A stretch of 64,000 nucleotides of DNA, from positions 37,375 to 101,374 of the forward strand of contig NZ_PXZO01000006.1 in NCBI RefSeq assembly GCF_003013475.1, given 5' to 3'. Below are positions 34,481 to 44,775 of this stretch, piece after piece; the stretch's first letter is position 1, and each line of letters begins with the position of its first letter. The notes under the pieces were generated by a model, which had not been told where the DNA came from, made no database searches, and saw nothing but the letters and a program-made list of their open reading frames with translations. The DNA comes from Brevibacillus porteri (GTDB taxonomy: Bacteria; Bacillota; Bacilli; Brevibacillales; Brevibacillaceae). A program made the translations under genes and the position numbers.

Positions 34481-34492
34481 GTGGAGATAGAT

Positions 34493-34819
34493 TTGGACCA
34501 TACAGACGTTATTTTTCAACTAATACTTCACGGAGGAAACGCGCGGAGTCTGGCAATGGAAGCGATCGCCCTGGCTAAAAATAGAGACTTATCAGGCGCA
34601 GAGGACGCGTTGAAGCGTGCAGGAGAAGAGCTCGGTCGTGCACACCAAAATCAAACGGCACTTATCCAGAAGGAAATTGCGGGCGAAAAAACGGAGATCA
34701 GCATGCTCTTGATTCACGCCCAGGATCATTTGATGAACGCGATTACAGTCAAGGATTTGGCTACGGAGTTTGTTGAGATGTACAGCCAAATCCATGCAGG
34801 CAAGGAGGCAGGAGTATGA
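34493..34819 (+). CDS. PTS lactose/cellobiose-family IIA component (ChbA-like)
   Basis: 108-residue helical phosphocarrier. IIA-lac pattern: DVIFQLILHGGNARSLAMEA near the N-terminus and the phospho-His in SMLLIHAQDHLMNAI near residue 75. Starts at TTG 34493, six nt after GGTGGAG; the GTG at 34481 lies on the ribosome binding site itself. Its last codons overlap the GH4 start by 4 bp, so the two are coupled. Confidence 0.92.
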   Translation: MDHTDVIFQLILHGGNARSLAMEAIALAKNRDLSGAEDALKRAGEELGRAHQNQTALIQKEIAGEKTEISMLLIHAQDHLMNAITVKDLATEFVEMYSQIHAGKEAGV

Positions 34820-36138
34820 GCGGAATCAAAATTGTAACGATCGGTGGAGGGTCTAGCTATACACCTGAGTTGGTGGAAGGCTTCATCAAGCGCTACGATG
34901 AATTGCCCGTGCGGGAATTGTGGCTGGTTGACATTCCAGAGGGCGAGAAAAAACTTCAAACTGTGGGCGCTCTTGCAAAACGGATGGTGGAGAAGGCAGG
35001 GGTACCGATCGAGATCCATTTGACCTTGGATCGCAGAAAAGCACTTGCAGGCGCTGATTTTGTCACGACACAAATGCGCATAGGACTCTTGGATGCGCGG
35101 ATCAAGGATGAGCGTATTCCTTTGAAATACGGGGTGATCGGTCAGGAAACGAATGGACCTGGCGGCTTGTTCAAAGGCTTGCGTACCATACCGGTCATTA
35201 TGGACATTTGTCGTGACATGGAAGAGCTGTGTCCAGATGCTTGGCTGATTAACTTCACGAATCCGGCTGGTATGGTCACAGAGGCAGTGCTGCGGTATAC
35301 CAACCGCAAAAAGGTCATTGGACTGTGCAATGTTCCCATCGGGATGAAAATGGGTGTTGCCACAGTTTTAGGCGTCGAGCAATCGCGGGTTCATATTGAT
35401 TTTGCCGGATTGAATCATATGATCTTCGGACTGGGTGTGTACCTGGATGGGGAAAACGTCATTTCCCAGGTAATCGATAAGATAACGGGCGACCAATCGG
35501 GTATTACGATGCAAAACATTTTGGACCTTGGTTGGGATAAAGATTTCATCAAAGCATTGGGGATTCTCCCGTGCCCGTATCATCGTTACTACTATCAGAC
35601 CCGTACGATGCTTGAGCATGAGCTGGAAGAAGCGGAGCAGAAGGGTACGCGGGCTGAAGTGGTCAAGCAGGTGGAGGCGGAGCTATTCGCACTCTACGAA
35701 GACCCAGACTTAGATATTAAGCCTCCGCAGCTGGAGCAGCGTGGCGGAGCCTATTACAGTGAAGCTGCCTGCAATCTCATTTACTCCATTTACAACGACA
35801 AGCGCGATATCCAGACGGTAAATGTTCGCAACAATGGAGCGATTGCCAGCATTCCGGATGATTCGGCGGTCGAGGTAAACTGCGTGATTACAAGAGAAGG
35901 ACCGATTCCTTTGGCTGTTGGTGATTTGCCTGTTCCCGTGCGTGGACTCGTACAGCAAATCAAGTCGTTTGAGCGAGTGGCAGCGGAGGCAGCTGTAACG
36001 GGTGATTATCATAAGGCGCTATTGGCGATGAATATTAACCCGCTGGTGCCGTCTGATGTGGTCGCCAAAAAAATACTCGATGAGATGCTGGAGGCGCACA
36101 AGGAGTACCTGCCCCAGTTTTTCAAGCCCGTCACATAA
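34816..36138 (+). CDS. GH4 family 6-phospho-beta-glucosidase (ChbF/CelF/LicH-like)
   Basis: NAD- and metal-dependent glycosidase that splits the phosphorylated disaccharide delivered by the PTS. 440 residues; N-terminal NAD motif [15 protein letters not shown], then [16 protein letters not shown], the metal-binding Cys in GLCNVP near residue 171 and His in GLNHM near residue 200. ATG 34816 overlaps the IIA stop. By ChbF analogy it would act on mono-deacetylated chitobiose-6-P; cellobiose-6-P is an alternative. Confidence 0.94.
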   Translation: MSGIKIVTIGGGSSYTPELVEGFIKRYDELPVRELWLVDIPEGEKKLQTVGALAKRMVEKAGVPIEIHLTLDRRKALAGADFVTTQMRIGLLDARIKDERIPLKYGVIGQETNGPGGLFKGLRTIPVIMDICRDMEELCPDAWLINFTNPAGMVTEAVLRYTNRKKVIGLCNVPIGMKMGVATVLGVEQSRVHIDFAGLNHMIFGLGVYLDGENVISQVIDKITGDQSGITMQNILDLGWDKDFIKALGILPCPYHRYYYQTRTMLEHELEEAEQKGTRAEVVKQVEAELFALYEDPDLDIKPPQLEQRGGAYYSEAACNLIYSIYNDKRDIQTVNVRNNGAIASIPDDSAVEVNCVITREGPIPLAVGDLPVPVRGLVQQIKSFERVAAEAAVTGDYHKALLAMNINPLVPSDVVAKKILDEMLEAHKEYLPQFFKPVT

Positions 36139-36151
36139 GGATGGGACTCGT

Positions 36152-36991
36152 GTGAAATACAAACTCCTCGCCTTGGATGTGGACGGAACGATTTTGATGT
36201 CGAACCATACCTTATCCAAAGTAACAGAGCGGGCTATTACCCAGTTAGTGAAGCAAGGCGTCCACGTCACATTGGCAACTGGCAGGGCATACCCATCGGC
36301 CAAATCGTTGGCGCAGCAGTTCCAGATCAGCGCACCACTAGTTTCCCATGATGGCGCATACGTCGCAGATCCCAAGACGGATCAGGTGTTGTATGTACAG
36401 CGTATTCCGTATGAGATAGCGGCGAGGATGACAGATATACTCGTATCGCATGGCTTGGATGTCATGCTGCTGCATGAGTCTTATGCTGTCACGAATCGCA
36501 CGTGGAAGTGGACGGACTTGTTTCCGTTGTTAAATGCCTGGACACTGCGCCAGCTCTGGAAAAATCAATACCCGCTCAAAATTCAGGCCTCGCGGTTGAT
36601 AGCCGGATACGTTCGAAAACATGAAGTGTGTGCTCCGAAAATATTCGTCACGGGTGACGAAAAGCGTCTGTTGGCAGCAAGACAAGAGCTGGAGAAAGCC
36701 GAGCTTTCGGGGATTCGCGTGACGGCATCGGGCGCGAATAATTTGGAAATATTGCCTGTGGGCATCTCCAAGGCAAGTGGTCTAGCGGTAGTGAGTGAGA
36801 GACTTGCGATTCAGCCTGACGAGATCGTGGCTGTAGGTGACAATTACAATGATGCAGAGATGCTCCAATTCGCCGGAATGGGTGTGGCGATGGGCAATGC
36901 TCCTGATGATCTGAAACAGCTGGCTCGGCATGTCACGGAAACGAACGATCGGCATGGGGTAGCAGAAGTCATCGAGAAGTTTTTTCTGTAA
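36152..36991 (+). CDS. Cof-type HAD family phosphatase
   Basis: 279-residue HAD hydrolase with motif I ALDVDGTI at ~7-14, motif II TLATGRAY, and motifs III/IV in the KASGLAVVSERL and VGDNYNDAEMLQFAG segments. The GTG at 36152 gives the canonical N-terminus; the frame is open upstream within the GH4 gene. In this operon it may dephosphorylate a sugar phosphate, perhaps to relieve sugar-phosphate stress, but the substrate is unknown. Confidence 0.9.
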   Translation: MKYKLLALDVDGTILMSNHTLSKVTERAITQLVKQGVHVTLATGRAYPSAKSLAQQFQISAPLVSHDGAYVADPKTDQVLYVQRIPYEIAARMTDILVSHGLDVMLLHESYAVTNRTWKWTDLFPLLNAWTLRQLWKNQYPLKIQASRLIAGYVRKHEVCAPKIFVTGDEKRLLAARQELEKAELSGIRVTASGANNLEILPVGISKASGLAVVSERLAIQPDEIVAVGDNYNDAEMLQFAGMGVAMGNAPDDLKQLARHVTETNDRHGVAEVIEKFFL

Positions 36992-37019
36992 GAGTTTGGA
37001 CAGGAAGGGAGGCGTGAAA

Positions 37020-37283
37020 TTGATCCGAATGAATCTGGAAGTAGCCGTGAGTGGAGGTCTCCATGCTCGCCCTGCTTCTGTCTTGGTGAACCTGCTCAAT
37101 CAATACAGCTCGTCGGTCAAGATGATCTACAATGACAAGCAGGCGAATGGAAAAAGCATCCTCAGCGTAATGGCTCTGGGGGCAAAGACCGGAGATGAAA
37201 TTATGTTTGAGGTGGAGGGGGCCGACGAGCAAGAAGTGGCTGAAAGGCTTGAGTCCCTATTTGAAAGGAACTTTGCCATCTAA
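37020..37283 (+). CDS. HPr family phosphocarrier, operon-encoded
   Basis: 87-residue HPr homologue. With TTG 37020 as start (seven nt after GGAGG) the active-site His in GGLHARPAS is exactly residue 15 and the regulatory Ser in GKSILSVMALG is exactly residue 46, as in PtsH. Both the enzyme I phosphorylation site and the HPr-kinase site therefore seem functional. General HPr is normally encoded next to enzyme I (ptsHI); here it is the last gene of a sugar-specific operon, so it may boost phosphate flow or feed back on the LevR-like activator. Confidence 0.9.
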   Translation: MIRMNLEVAVSGGLHARPASVLVNLLNQYSSSVKMIYNDKQANGKSILSVMALGAKTGDEIMFEVEGADEQEVAERLESLFERNFAI

Positions 37284-37302
37284 CAGGGAGAAAATCAAGT
37301 AA

Positions 37303-37340
37303 GAAAGCCAGTGCCTGACGAACGGGCACTGGCTTTCCTA
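37303..37340. terminator. Bidirectional terminator between the PTS operon and the convergent kinase gene
   Basis: GAAAGCCAGTGCC / GGCACTGGCTTTC stem (37303-37315/37325-37337). Confidence 0.86.
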
Positions 37341-37348
37341 TTTGATCC

Positions 37349-39502
37349 TTACGCGTGTTTACGGAATACGACCATGACTTTGAAGTAATCGCCATCAATC
37401 TCGATCGACAGCCTGCCGCCTTGCAATTCTACGATGCTCTTTGCGATAGCCAAGCCGAGGCCAGAGCCTTCGGTATGTCGGGATTGATCAGCTCGCTTGA
37501 ACCGTTCAAACAGTTCCTGTGCATCAAAGTCGATTTCATAGGCGGAGACATTTTTGAACGTCAGGATGACCTCATCCTGTGTCTCTGCCAAATGGATCAG
37601 GACGCGCGTATTCGGCATGGAATACTTCAGGGCGTTGCCGATTAGATTTTCAAATACGCGCCACGTTTTCTTGCCATCCAGAGGGGCGACAATCTTTGGT
37701 TGCTCCGTCGTTACGCGGAAGGTGAGCGTCGATTGCTCGATTTTGTCACTGAATTCTGCAATGGATTGGTTGAGCAGGGATGCGACATTCACTTGCTCGA
37801 TATTTAGCTCAACCGCGCCGCTGGACATTTTAGCTGCGTCAAACAGATCATCGATGAGAACGCGCAGTCGATCTGCTTTGCGATCCAATACATCCACGTA
37901 GTTTTTTCGTTCCTCTGGCGTCAGATTTTCTTGTTTGAGCAGGTTCACGTAGTTGATAATCGACGTCAGCGGTGTTTTCAAGTCATGGGAGACATTCGTG
38001 ATCAGTTCGGATTTCATGCGCTCGCTTTTCATCTGCTCTTCCATCGCGTGCTTGAGTCCCTTTGTGATGTTGTTGAGAGAGTGCGCGAGATCAGATAACT
38101 TTCCTTTTTTCACCTTTTGAATCGTAGCGTTCAGATTTCCCCCCGCCATTTCGGAGGCACCGTGCATGATGCGGTTCATCAGTCCCAAACGACGTAGCGT
38201 GTATGGGAAAACGACGACCATGTAGAACATGCCATACAAGAAGCTAAAAAACAGTAGGGCGCCAGAGCCTTCGACTAGGCCGACGAATCCAAAACCGATA
38301 CTCATCCCAAACATGACAGTCAGGATGAACAAGGTGGATATTTTAAAGAACATGCCGCGGTTGGCGTAGCTTTCTTTAAGAAGAACACGCTGTCTGGCTA
38401 AAATACTCTTTTGCCACTGCTGCGTAAATCTCTCAGGTTGGTTGTACATAAGCCATGCCTCCATGAATTGTAGAAGCAGGTAAGCAGTAAACAACGAAAC
38501 GAACGCAAGAGTGAAGAAATGCTCAGCATCAATTGGTAAGAAGAAAAAGCGCGTGTTCGCGATCATGATGAAATACGTAAAGCCAAGTACGAACGCCAGC
38601 GCCATTCGAATATCCAACGGGATAAAGCGGAACATTGCCATGCTTTTCGCTACAATCGGTACTTCTAGCGCTTTGCTGACTGGCAAATACCAGTAGCAGA
38701 GTGCAAGGATGAGCAGAGTGCCCCCGAGCAGGACAAACTCGCTAATCAGCCGATCCCGAATGGAATCATAGTAGAGTGCATCTGTGTGGACCTGACTATA
38801 TCCGTCTGGTTCTTTTGGGACATAAAAAATACCACTTAGTTGATTCAGTTGATAAGTGCGATTGATGCTTTCCAGATCCCCGTTGGTATTAGGGAGGTTG
38901 ATTGTATAGCGCGCATATCGAGCCAGTTCCCATTCTGTAGGTTCTTGCGCGAGATTGGTGTAAGCTCTGTTGTTCTTTTTATCGGTGACATAGTATTTGA
39001 AGGAGCCGCTTCGCAAGGTGAGGCTGTTTTTTTGTTCCTCGTACTCGGCATCTCTTTCGGCGATTCTGTTGTTCACCTGCTCCTGATAATGCAACGTTGC
39101 TTTCGCGATGTCTTCTTGCAAGCTTTGTGAATGTTCCTCGGTTAATTGGGCGACTCTCTCGTTGTCACCCTCACTTTTTGCCCGTTTTATCATATCTAAG
39201 AGCTGGTTATCTTCCTTAATCGATCGGAGGGTTTCCTCATGCTCTTTTTTTAGCTGATTCGCTGTCTTCTCGTCCAGCTTTCCTGGAGTGTAGTCTGCAT
39301 AATCTACATGAACCTTTTTCACCAGCTCGGCAAATGTCTCTAATTCACGATTGAAGCCTGTGCTTTGAAAGTAATTATCCTCTTGGAGGTTCTCGCGTTT
39401 ATGGTACAGATCGGCCATCGTCACGAGAGCGAGCGAAATACTCACGATCATAACAATGAGCACGGGCACCGCAAAGCGTTTATTTTTCGATTTTGTATCC
39501 AA
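37349..39502 (-). CDS. Large membrane sensor histidine kinase
   Basis: 717 residues. One N-terminal membrane helix (~11-30), a ~225-residue external segment that is highly charged with coiled-coil character (~50-165, rich in K/E/Q), then about six membrane helices (~260-460). A HAMP-like linker (MAGGNLNATIQKV) is followed by HisKA with H-box NVSHDLKTPLTSIINYV and HATPase with ENLIGNALKYS and GSGLGLAIAKSIVEL. TTG start 39502 lies within the end of the regulator gene, with GGTGG upstream. The large external and multi-helix sensor is unusual; ligand unknown. Confidence 0.9.
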   Translation of the reverse strand: MDTKSKNKRFAVPVLIVMIVSISLALVTMADLYHKRENLQEDNYFQSTGFNRELETFAELVKKVHVDYADYTPGKLDEKTANQLKKEHEETLRSIKEDNQLLDMIKRAKSEGDNERVAQLTEEHSQSLQEDIAKATLHYQEQVNNRIAERDAEYEEQKNSLTLRSGSFKYYVTDKKNNRAYTNLAQEPTEWELARYARYTINLPNTNGDLESINRTYQLNQLSGIFYVPKEPDGYSQVHTDALYYDSIRDRLISEFVLLGGTLLILALCYWYLPVSKALEVPIVAKSMAMFRFIPLDIRMALAFVLGFTYFIMIANTRFFFLPIDAEHFFTLAFVSLFTAYLLLQFMEAWLMYNQPERFTQQWQKSILARQRVLLKESYANRGMFFKISTLFILTVMFGMSIGFGFVGLVEGSGALLFFSFLYGMFYMVVVFPYTLRRLGLMNRIMHGASEMAGGNLNATIQKVKKGKLSDLAHSLNNITKGLKHAMEEQMKSERMKSELITNVSHDLKTPLTSIINYVNLLKQENLTPEERKNYVDVLDRKADRLRVLIDDLFDAAKMSSGAVELNIEQVNVASLLNQSIAEFSDKIEQSTLTFRVTTEQPKIVAPLDGKKTWRVFENLIGNALKYSMPNTRVLIHLAETQDEVILTFKNVSAYEIDFDAQELFERFKRADQSRHTEGSGLGLAIAKSIVELQGGRLSIEIDGDYFKVMVVFRKHA

Positions 39503-40172
39503 TTCCCCATACCACCTTCAAGTATTTAGGTTCCTTCGGGTTGATCTCTATTTTTTCCCGAATGCGTCTCACGTGGACGGCCACCGTGTTTTCCGCGTTC
39601 ATATAAGGCTCTCTCCAGACCCGTTCATAAATTTCCTCGATCGAAAACACCCGACCCTTATTTTCCATTAACAGCTCCAAAATTTTGTACTCGGTAGCCG
39701 TCAGCCTGACCTCGTTACCGTCAATCGCTACATTTTTTGTGCTTTTGTTCAAGGTCAAGCCGCGTACCTGAATCTCATCTTCTGTCATTTGAGCGCTTCC
39801 CAGATTGGTAAAACGTCTTAACTGAGATTTGACCCTGGCGATGAGCTCCAAGGGATTAAAAGGCTTCGTCACATAGTCATCGGCACCGATATTGAGTCCG
39901 AGGATTTTATCGGTATCCTCTGACTTGGCAGACAGCATGATGATCGGGATGTTTTTTTTCTGGCGAATTTGAAAGGTGGCGGTCATTCCGTCCATTTTTG
40001 GCATCATGATGTCCATCAGGATGAGATGGATCTCTTTATTCTCCAGTACTTCCAACGCTTCCAGTCCATTGCTAGCCTTGAATACGTTCATGGATTCATT
40101 TTTGAGATAGATTTCGATTGCGTCGCGGATTTCAGCCTCGTCGTCGACTACGAGGACTTGATACTTGGTCAT
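39480..40172 (-). CDS. OmpR-family response regulator
   Basis: 230 residues: receiver ~1-118 (VVDDEAEIR, phospho-acceptor Asp in LILMDIMMPKMDG near residue 51, TKPFNP) and winged-helix domain ~133-228 (LTATEYKILELLMENKGRVF, ending VVWGIGYKIEK). ATG 40172 is preferred over GTG 40184 because AAGGTGG fits it. It overlaps the kinase gene by 23 bp. Upstream, CTTACA-N5-CTTAAT on the plus strand (around 40249-40265) has the 11 bp period of OmpR-family sites and may mark autoregulation. Confidence 0.92.
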   Translation of the reverse strand: MTKYQVLVVDDEAEIRDAIEIYLKNESMNVFKASNGLEALEVLENKEIHLILMDIMMPKMDGMTATFQIRQKKNIPIIMLSAKSEDTDKILGLNIGADDYVTKPFNPLELIARVKSQLRRFTNLGSAQMTEDEIQVRGLTLNKSTKNVAIDGNEVRLTATEYKILELLMENKGRVFSIEEIYERVWREPYMNAENTVAVHVRRIREKIEINPKEPKYLKVVWGIGYKIEK

Positions 40173-40353
40173 GATTCGTCCCACCTTATGAATGCATTCA
40201 TGGTACTATCTTAACGCCCAGCTCTAACAAAACAGTAATGAAATGTCTTACAAATTTCTTAATAAACAGCGTTCAGGAAATGCTAGATAATAGGATCAAA
40301 CCGATAAATAAGGTAAGATGTGAGGAAGAATACAAGAAAATTGGTGATTGCTT

Positions 40354-40968
40354 TTGCTGGAATGGACCGGGGAGAGAATCATCCCCAAGCTGTTAAAACC
40401 TACGAATGGCATGCTGCTGGAGCATATAGCCAGATATTATTTTGCCGCGCCTTATGTAAAAGGTCGAGTGCTGGATATCGCTTGCGGTACTGGCTACGGA
40501 TGTCATATGATCGCAAAGGATCGAAAACGAGAGCTGACTGAACTGATCGGAGTCGACAACGATGAGGCGACGATATGGTACGCCAATCGGGAATACAACC
40601 ATCAAAAGATTACGTATCAGCAGGGTGACGCGCTTGATCCGACGCTTCCCGAGCAATTGGGGTTGTTTGATACGATTTTGAGCTTTGAGACAATAGAGCA
40701 TGTCGCAGACGATTTGCTGTTTATGGAAAACTTGTATCGGATGCTGAAACCAGGTGGTACGCTCGTGCTGTCCAGTCCCTTTGGCAGAGGGCGGGGCATG
40801 CAGACGAGCGAGCCCTTCCATGTTCATCAGTTGACGCCCGAAGAGTTCGCGGAGCTGTTTGTACGCTATTCTGACGTGGATATGTACTATCAGAGAGGCG
40901 TTACGTTTGAAAAACCCCCCCGCGATGGCGTACGATACTTTATCGGCATGGCAGTTTGTACGAAGTAA
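40354..40968 (+). CDS. Class I SAM-dependent methyltransferase
   Basis: 204 residues. SAM-binding motif I VLDIACGTGYG near residue 42, acidic post-I ELIGVDND, motif II-like DTILSFETIEHV and motif III MLKPGGTLVLSSPFG. TTG 40354 is preferred over TTG 40348 from the GGTGAT spacing. Acceptor unknown. The N-terminal EWTGERIIPK resembles methyltransferase domains found with glycosyltransferases, but no such neighbour is here. The helicase gene follows after 18 bp. Confidence 0.86.
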   Translation: MLEWTGERIIPKLLKPTNGMLLEHIARYYFAAPYVKGRVLDIACGTGYGCHMIAKDRKRELTELIGVDNDEATIWYANREYNHQKITYQQGDALDPTLPEQLGLFDTILSFETIEHVADDLLFMENLYRMLKPGGTLVLSSPFGRGRGMQTSEPFHVHQLTPEEFAELFVRYSDVDMYYQRGVTFEKPPRDGVRYFIGMAVCTK

Positions 40969-40986
40969 TAACGGATAGATTTATGA

Positions 40987-42726
40987 ATGGAGATGGCGAA
41001 ACTGGCTGATTTTTGGAGATTGGGAATACATAAGGAACTGATAGATGCTCTGCAAGCAAACGGGATTAACGAGCCTACACCGATTCAGGAAAAAGCAATT
41101 CCTGTTGTGCTGGAAGGAAAAGATGTAATCGCGCAAGCGCAGACGGGAACCGGGAAGACACTCGCATTTGTCCTGCCGATCTTGGAAAAAGCGGATCCAC
41201 AAGCGACACATGTTCAGGCGTTGATTCTTACCCCTACGCGGGAGCTTGCCTTGCAAATTACGGCAGAGGTAAAGAAGCTGACGGAAAAGCTGGAAGACAT
41301 CCAAGTACTCGCGGTTTATGGTGGACAAGATGTCAATCAGCAACTGAGAAAGCTGAAAGGAAAAATACATGTGGTCATCGCGACACCAGGACGGTTGCTG
41401 GATCATCTGCGAAGAGGGACGATTGATTTATCGCAAGTTTCGATGTTTGTCCTGGATGAGGCGGACCAAATGCTTCATATGGGTTTTTTGCCTGAGGTAG
41501 AAGATATTATGGCAAATACGCCTTTTGAAAAACAGACCTTGCTGTTTTCGGCCACCATGTCTGAGCAGGTGCAAACACTTGCGAAGCGTTTTATGCAAAA
41601 GCCGGAAAATATCAAAGTTCAAGGCAAACGTATCACATTAGAGGATATTCGCCAAATCGCGGTGGAGACGACAGACCGAGCGAAGCAAGCGACGTTGCGT
41701 AGTCTCTTGGATGAAGTACGGCCGTTTCTCGCGGTGATCTTTTGCCGAACGAAGCGTAGAGCTAGTACGTTGAATGCTGCTCTGCAAGGTTTAGGCTATA
41801 TGTCTGACGAGTTGCACGGCGATTTGTCACAGGCGAAGCGCGAGGATGTCATGAAGCGATTCCGCGAGTCTAGGATTCAGTACTTGGTCGCAACTGATGT
41901 AGCAGCGCGCGGGCTTGATGTAGAGGGAGTCACACATGTTTTCAATTACGACATTCCAGAAGATGTAGACAGTTATATACACCGGATCGGCAGAACGGGG
42001 CGAGCCAAGGAAAAAGGAACGGCTTTCACGTTGGTGGCGGGGAAGGATTGGGGGCAACTCAGGGAGATTGAAGAAGGGATCAATCTGTCTCTGGAGCGGC
42101 GTGAAATGGATCGCGGGGAATCGGGTGATCAGAAGAAGCAGACGCGACAGCAAGGGTCTGAGAGGGAGCGGTTCGGGAAGGACGAGCGTCGCGGAGACAA
42201 GCAAGGTAGAGGCAAAGGTAAGTCAGCTGGGCGAAGACAGCAAGGCTCTGGGGAACGCCGAAGAGATGAGGAAGGGCGTCAACAAAAGAGCGGCGGTTTT
42301 GATCGCAAGCCGAAGGATCGGGACGGCGCAGCAGGCGGATTCGAACGTAAGCCGAAGGAACGTGACCGAGCAGCAGGCGGATTCGAGCGTAAGCCGAAGG
42401 AACGTGACCGAGCAGCAGGCGGTTTTGATCGTAAGCCGAAGGAAGGAAACCGAGCAACAGGCGGTTTCGAGCGTAAACCGAAGGAGCGCGACCGTGTAGA
42501 AGCTGGTTTTGATCGTAGGCAGAAGGACGGTAGCCGAGCAACAGGCGGTACTGGACGTAAGCCGAAGGAAGGGAATCGTGCAGCAAGTGGTTTTGATCGC
42601 AAGTCGAGCAGCTCTGGCAAGAAGCCAGTAGCTGCTCAACGCGGCTCAGCACGCCCGAATGCAAAGCAAGGCAATCGAGCAAGCACTGCTCCTGCAAAAC
42701 GTACCTCTCGCAAAAAATCGAGATAG
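40987..42726 (+). CDS. DEAD-box ATP-dependent RNA helicase with repetitive basic tail
   Basis: 579 residues. The helicase core ~1-370 has Q-motif ([13 protein letters not shown]), motif [29 protein letters not shown] in [12 protein letters not shown], and the C-terminal [19 protein letters not shown] and HRIGRTGRA. Residues ~385-579 are disordered and very basic, built on a 14-residue repeat ([14 protein letters not shown] and variants), likely an RNA-binding tail. RhlE/CshA-like. ATG 40987 has only a weak ribosome binding site. Confidence 0.94.
   Translation: MEMAKLADFWRLGIHKELIDALQANGINEPTPIQEKAIPVVLEGKDVIAQAQTGTGKTLAFVLPILEKADPQATHVQALILTPTRELALQITAEVKKLTEKLEDIQVLAVYGGQDVNQQLRKLKGKIHVVIATPGRLLDHLRRGTIDLSQVSMFVLDEADQMLHMGFLPEVEDIMANTPFEKQTLLFSATMSEQVQTLAKRFMQKPENIKVQGKRITLEDIRQIAVETTDRAKQATLRSLLDEVRPFLAVIFCRTKRRASTLNAALQGLGYMSDELHGDLSQAKREDVMKRFRESRIQYLVATDVAARGLDVEGVTHVFNYDIPEDVDSYIHRIGRTGRAKEKGTAFTLVAGKDWGQLREIEEGINLSLERREMDRGESGDQKKQTRQQGSERERFGKDERRGDKQGRGKGKSAGRRQQGSGERRRDEEGRQQKSGGFDRKPKDRDGAAGGFERKPKERDRAAGGFERKPKERDRAAGGFDRKPKEGNRATGGFERKPKERDRVEAGFDRRQKDGSRATGGTGRKPKEGNRAASGFDRKSSSSGKKPVAAQRGSARPNAKQGNRASTAPAKRTSRKKSR
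42296..42610 (+). repeat. In-gene tandem repeats, 42 bp unit (14 residues)
   Basis: About seven imperfect copies encoding G-F-(E/D)-R-K-P-K-(E/D)-x-(D/N)-R-A-x-G. Adjacent copies near 42340-42440 are almost identical at DNA level, as expected from slippage or recombination. Confidence 0.85.
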
Positions 42727-42738
42727 CCATCCAAGCAA

Positions 42739-42786
42739 AAAAAGACCGTTCCCGCCGTAAAAAGGCAGGAGCGGTCTTCTTTTTAT
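42739..42786. terminator. Bidirectional terminator between helicase and DUF779 genes
   Basis: AAGACCG..CC.GCC / GGC.GG..CGGTCTT stem with A-rich left and T-rich right flanks. Confidence 0.86.
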
Positions 42787-43133
42787 TCCGGTTCCGTGTC
42801 TGAAAATACTCGTGAACGTGTGAGGAAGCGTACCCCCTCAGGTCCTTCCAACGAAAACATTCCGCCACGCCCATTCACGACGTCAATGATGAGCTGCGTA
42901 TGCTTCCAATACTCATACTGCGCTTTGCCCATGTAGAACGGGCAGCCACCGATTTCGCCCAACAGGACGTCCTGCTCACCCACGAGAAATTCTCCGAGCG
43001 GGTAACACATGGGGGAACTGCCATCGCAGCAGCCCCCTGACTGGTGAAACATCAGGTCACCGTGTTTGGCGCGAAGCCGTTCAATTAATGCTAGTGCAGC
43101 ATCTGTCGCGAGCACTTTTTGTGGCTGGCTCAT
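42783..43133 (-). CDS. DUF779 domain protein
   Basis: 116 residues with a conserved Cys cluster HQSGGCCDGSSPMCYP near residue 30, then GEIGGCPFYMGKAQYEYWKHTQ and the C-terminal GMFSLEGPEGVRFLTRSRVF. DUF779 genes are commonly next to aldehyde dehydrogenase genes; here it starts 3 bp after one and must be co-transcribed. The paired Cys suggest a metal or redox role, but biochemical function is not established. Confidence 0.9.
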   Translation of the reverse strand: MSQPQKVLATDAALALIERLRAKHGDLMFHQSGGCCDGSSPMCYPLGEFLVGEQDVLLGEIGGCPFYMGKAQYEYWKHTQLIIDVVNGRGGMFSLEGPEGVRFLTRSRVFSDTEPE

Positions 43134-43136
43134 GGA

Positions 43137-44657
43137 TCAAAAGAAGCCCAGAGCTTGATCGCTGTAGCTGACCAGCAGGTTTTTCGTTTGTTGGTAGTGG
43201 GACAGCATCATTTTGTGTGTCTCGCGGCCGATACCGGACATTTTGTAGCCACCAAACGCTGCGTGAGCCGGGTAAGCGTGGTAGCAGTTGGTCCAAACGC
43301 GGCCAGCCTGAATTTCGCGGCCCATGCGGTAGGCTGTGTTCGTGTCGCGTGTCCATACACCAGCACCCAAGCCATACAGCGTATCATTGGCCATAGCGAG
43401 TGCTTCTTCTGTATCCTTGAAGGTCGTTACAGAGACGATCGGACCGAAGATTTCCTCTTGGAAGATGCGCATCTTGTTGTGACCTTTAAAGACTGTTGGC
43501 TGGATGTAGTAGCCGCCCTCGAGATCACCTGCAAGCTGTGCACGAGCGCCGCCAATCAGGCATTCGGCTCCTTCTTGTTTGCCGATATCCAGGTAGGAGA
43601 GGATTTTTTCTACCTGCTCCAAGGAAGCTTGTGCGCCGATCATCGTATCCGTATCGAGCGGATTTCCTTGCTTGATATTGGCTACGCGTTGCAGGGCACG
43701 CTCCATGAATTGGTCGTAAATGCTTTCATGAATGAGCGCACGGGATGGGCACGTGCAAACCTCACCTTGGTTGAGCGCAAACAGTACGAAGCCTTCAATC
43801 GCTTTATTAAAGAAGGCATCGTCTTTTGCAGCCACATCCGAGAAGAAGATGTTTGGCGATTTTCCGCCCAGCTCCAGCGTCACTGGAATGATATTTTGGG
43901 AAGCGTACTGCATGATCAAGCGCCCTGTCGTCGTTTCACCCGTAAAGGCGATTTTCGCGATGCGATTGCTGGATGCAAGTGGTTTACCCGCTTCCAGACC
44001 GAAGCCGTTGACTACGTTGACGACGCCAGGAGGGAGCAGGTCGCCGATCAGCTCCATCAGCACCATGATGGATGCAGGTGTTTGCTCCGCTGGCTTGAGG
44101 ACGACGCAGTTGCCCGCAGCCAAGGCTGGAGCCAGCTTCCATGTAGCCATGAGGAGCGGGAAGTTCCACGGAATAATTTGACCTACGACACCGAGTGGCT
44201 CATGGAAATGATAAGCGACCGTATCGTTATCGATTTCAGCGAGTGTACTTTCTTGCGCGCGGATCGCTCCCGCGAAGTAACGGAAATGGTCAATCGCCAG
44301 CGGGATGTCGGCCGCGAGTGTTTCACGAACGGGCTTGCCGTTTTCCCACGTCTCTGCGTTTGCCAGCATCTCCAGATTGGCTTCCATACGATCTGCGATT
44401 CTTAACAAAATATTCGCGCGCTGTGCAACAGAGATACGACCCCACGCGTCTTTTGCCTCATGGGCAGCGTCCAGTGCCAGCTCAATATCATCGGCTGTCG
44501 AACGGGCTACCTCGCAAAAGACCTTGCCATTTACAGGTGACACGTTTTCGAAATACTCACCTTTCACTGGCGGAACCCAATTACCCCCGATGTAGTTTTC
44601 ATAACGATTTTTGAACGTCACCTTGGAACCGGCTTGGCCGGGCTGAGCATAGATCAT
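43137..44657 (-). CDS. NAD-dependent aldehyde dehydrogenase (acetaldehyde/short-chain type)
   Basis: Oxidises an aldehyde to its acid. 506 residues from ATG 44657, which has GAGGAGG upstream; the frame is open for 42 more codons but these cover the promoter. Catalytic Glu in [12 protein letters not shown], catalytic Cys in [14 protein letters not shown]-binding [12 protein letters not shown] and [11 protein letters not shown]. The C-terminal [13 protein letters not shown] ending is typical of the AldA/ExaC acetaldehyde group. Transcribed from a -24/-12 promoter and probably induced by an AcoR-like activator. Confidence 0.94.
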   Translation of the reverse strand: MIYAQPGQAGSKVTFKNRYENYIGGNWVPPVKGEYFENVSPVNGKVFCEVARSTADDIELALDAAHEAKDAWGRISVAQRANILLRIADRMEANLEMLANAETWENGKPVRETLAADIPLAIDHFRYFAGAIRAQESTLAEIDNDTVAYHFHEPLGVVGQIIPWNFPLLMATWKLAPALAAGNCVVLKPAEQTPASIMVLMELIGDLLPPGVVNVVNGFGLEAGKPLASSNRIAKIAFTGETTTGRLIMQYASQNIIPVTLELGGKSPNIFFSDVAAKDDAFFNKAIEGFVLFALNQGEVCTCPSRALIHESIYDQFMERALQRVANIKQGNPLDTDTMIGAQASLEQVEKILSYLDIGKQEGAECLIGGARAQLAGDLEGGYYIQPTVFKGHNKMRIFQEEIFGPIVSVTTFKDTEEALAMANDTLYGLGAGVWTRDTNTAYRMGREIQAGRVWTNCYHAYPAHAAFGGYKMSGIGRETHKMMLSHYQQTKNLLVSYSDQALGFF

Positions 44658-44706
44658 TGCGAGCGCCTCCTCATTTATCACATATTTCTTTACAGCCCTC
44701 TCTAAA

Positions 44707-44723
44707 AGCAAGTCTCGTACCAA
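44707..44723 (-). promoter_or_regulatory. Sigma-54 promoter of the aldehyde dehydrogenase-DUF779 operon
   Basis: Minus strand TTGGTACGAGACTTGCT, GG and GC exactly 10 bp apart. The start would be near 44697, 40 bp upstream of ATG 44657. Confidence 0.8.
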
Positions 44724-44775
44724 CGTGAAAAAGCTCGAAATGACAGCGTTTTCTTGCGTGGAAGAGGGTAGAAAT

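Noticed and set aside
43119..44405. 428-codon plus-strand open frame across the aldehyde dehydrogenase
   Set aside because: The minus strand encodes a complete aldehyde dehydrogenase with catalytic residues; the plus frame is its shadow.
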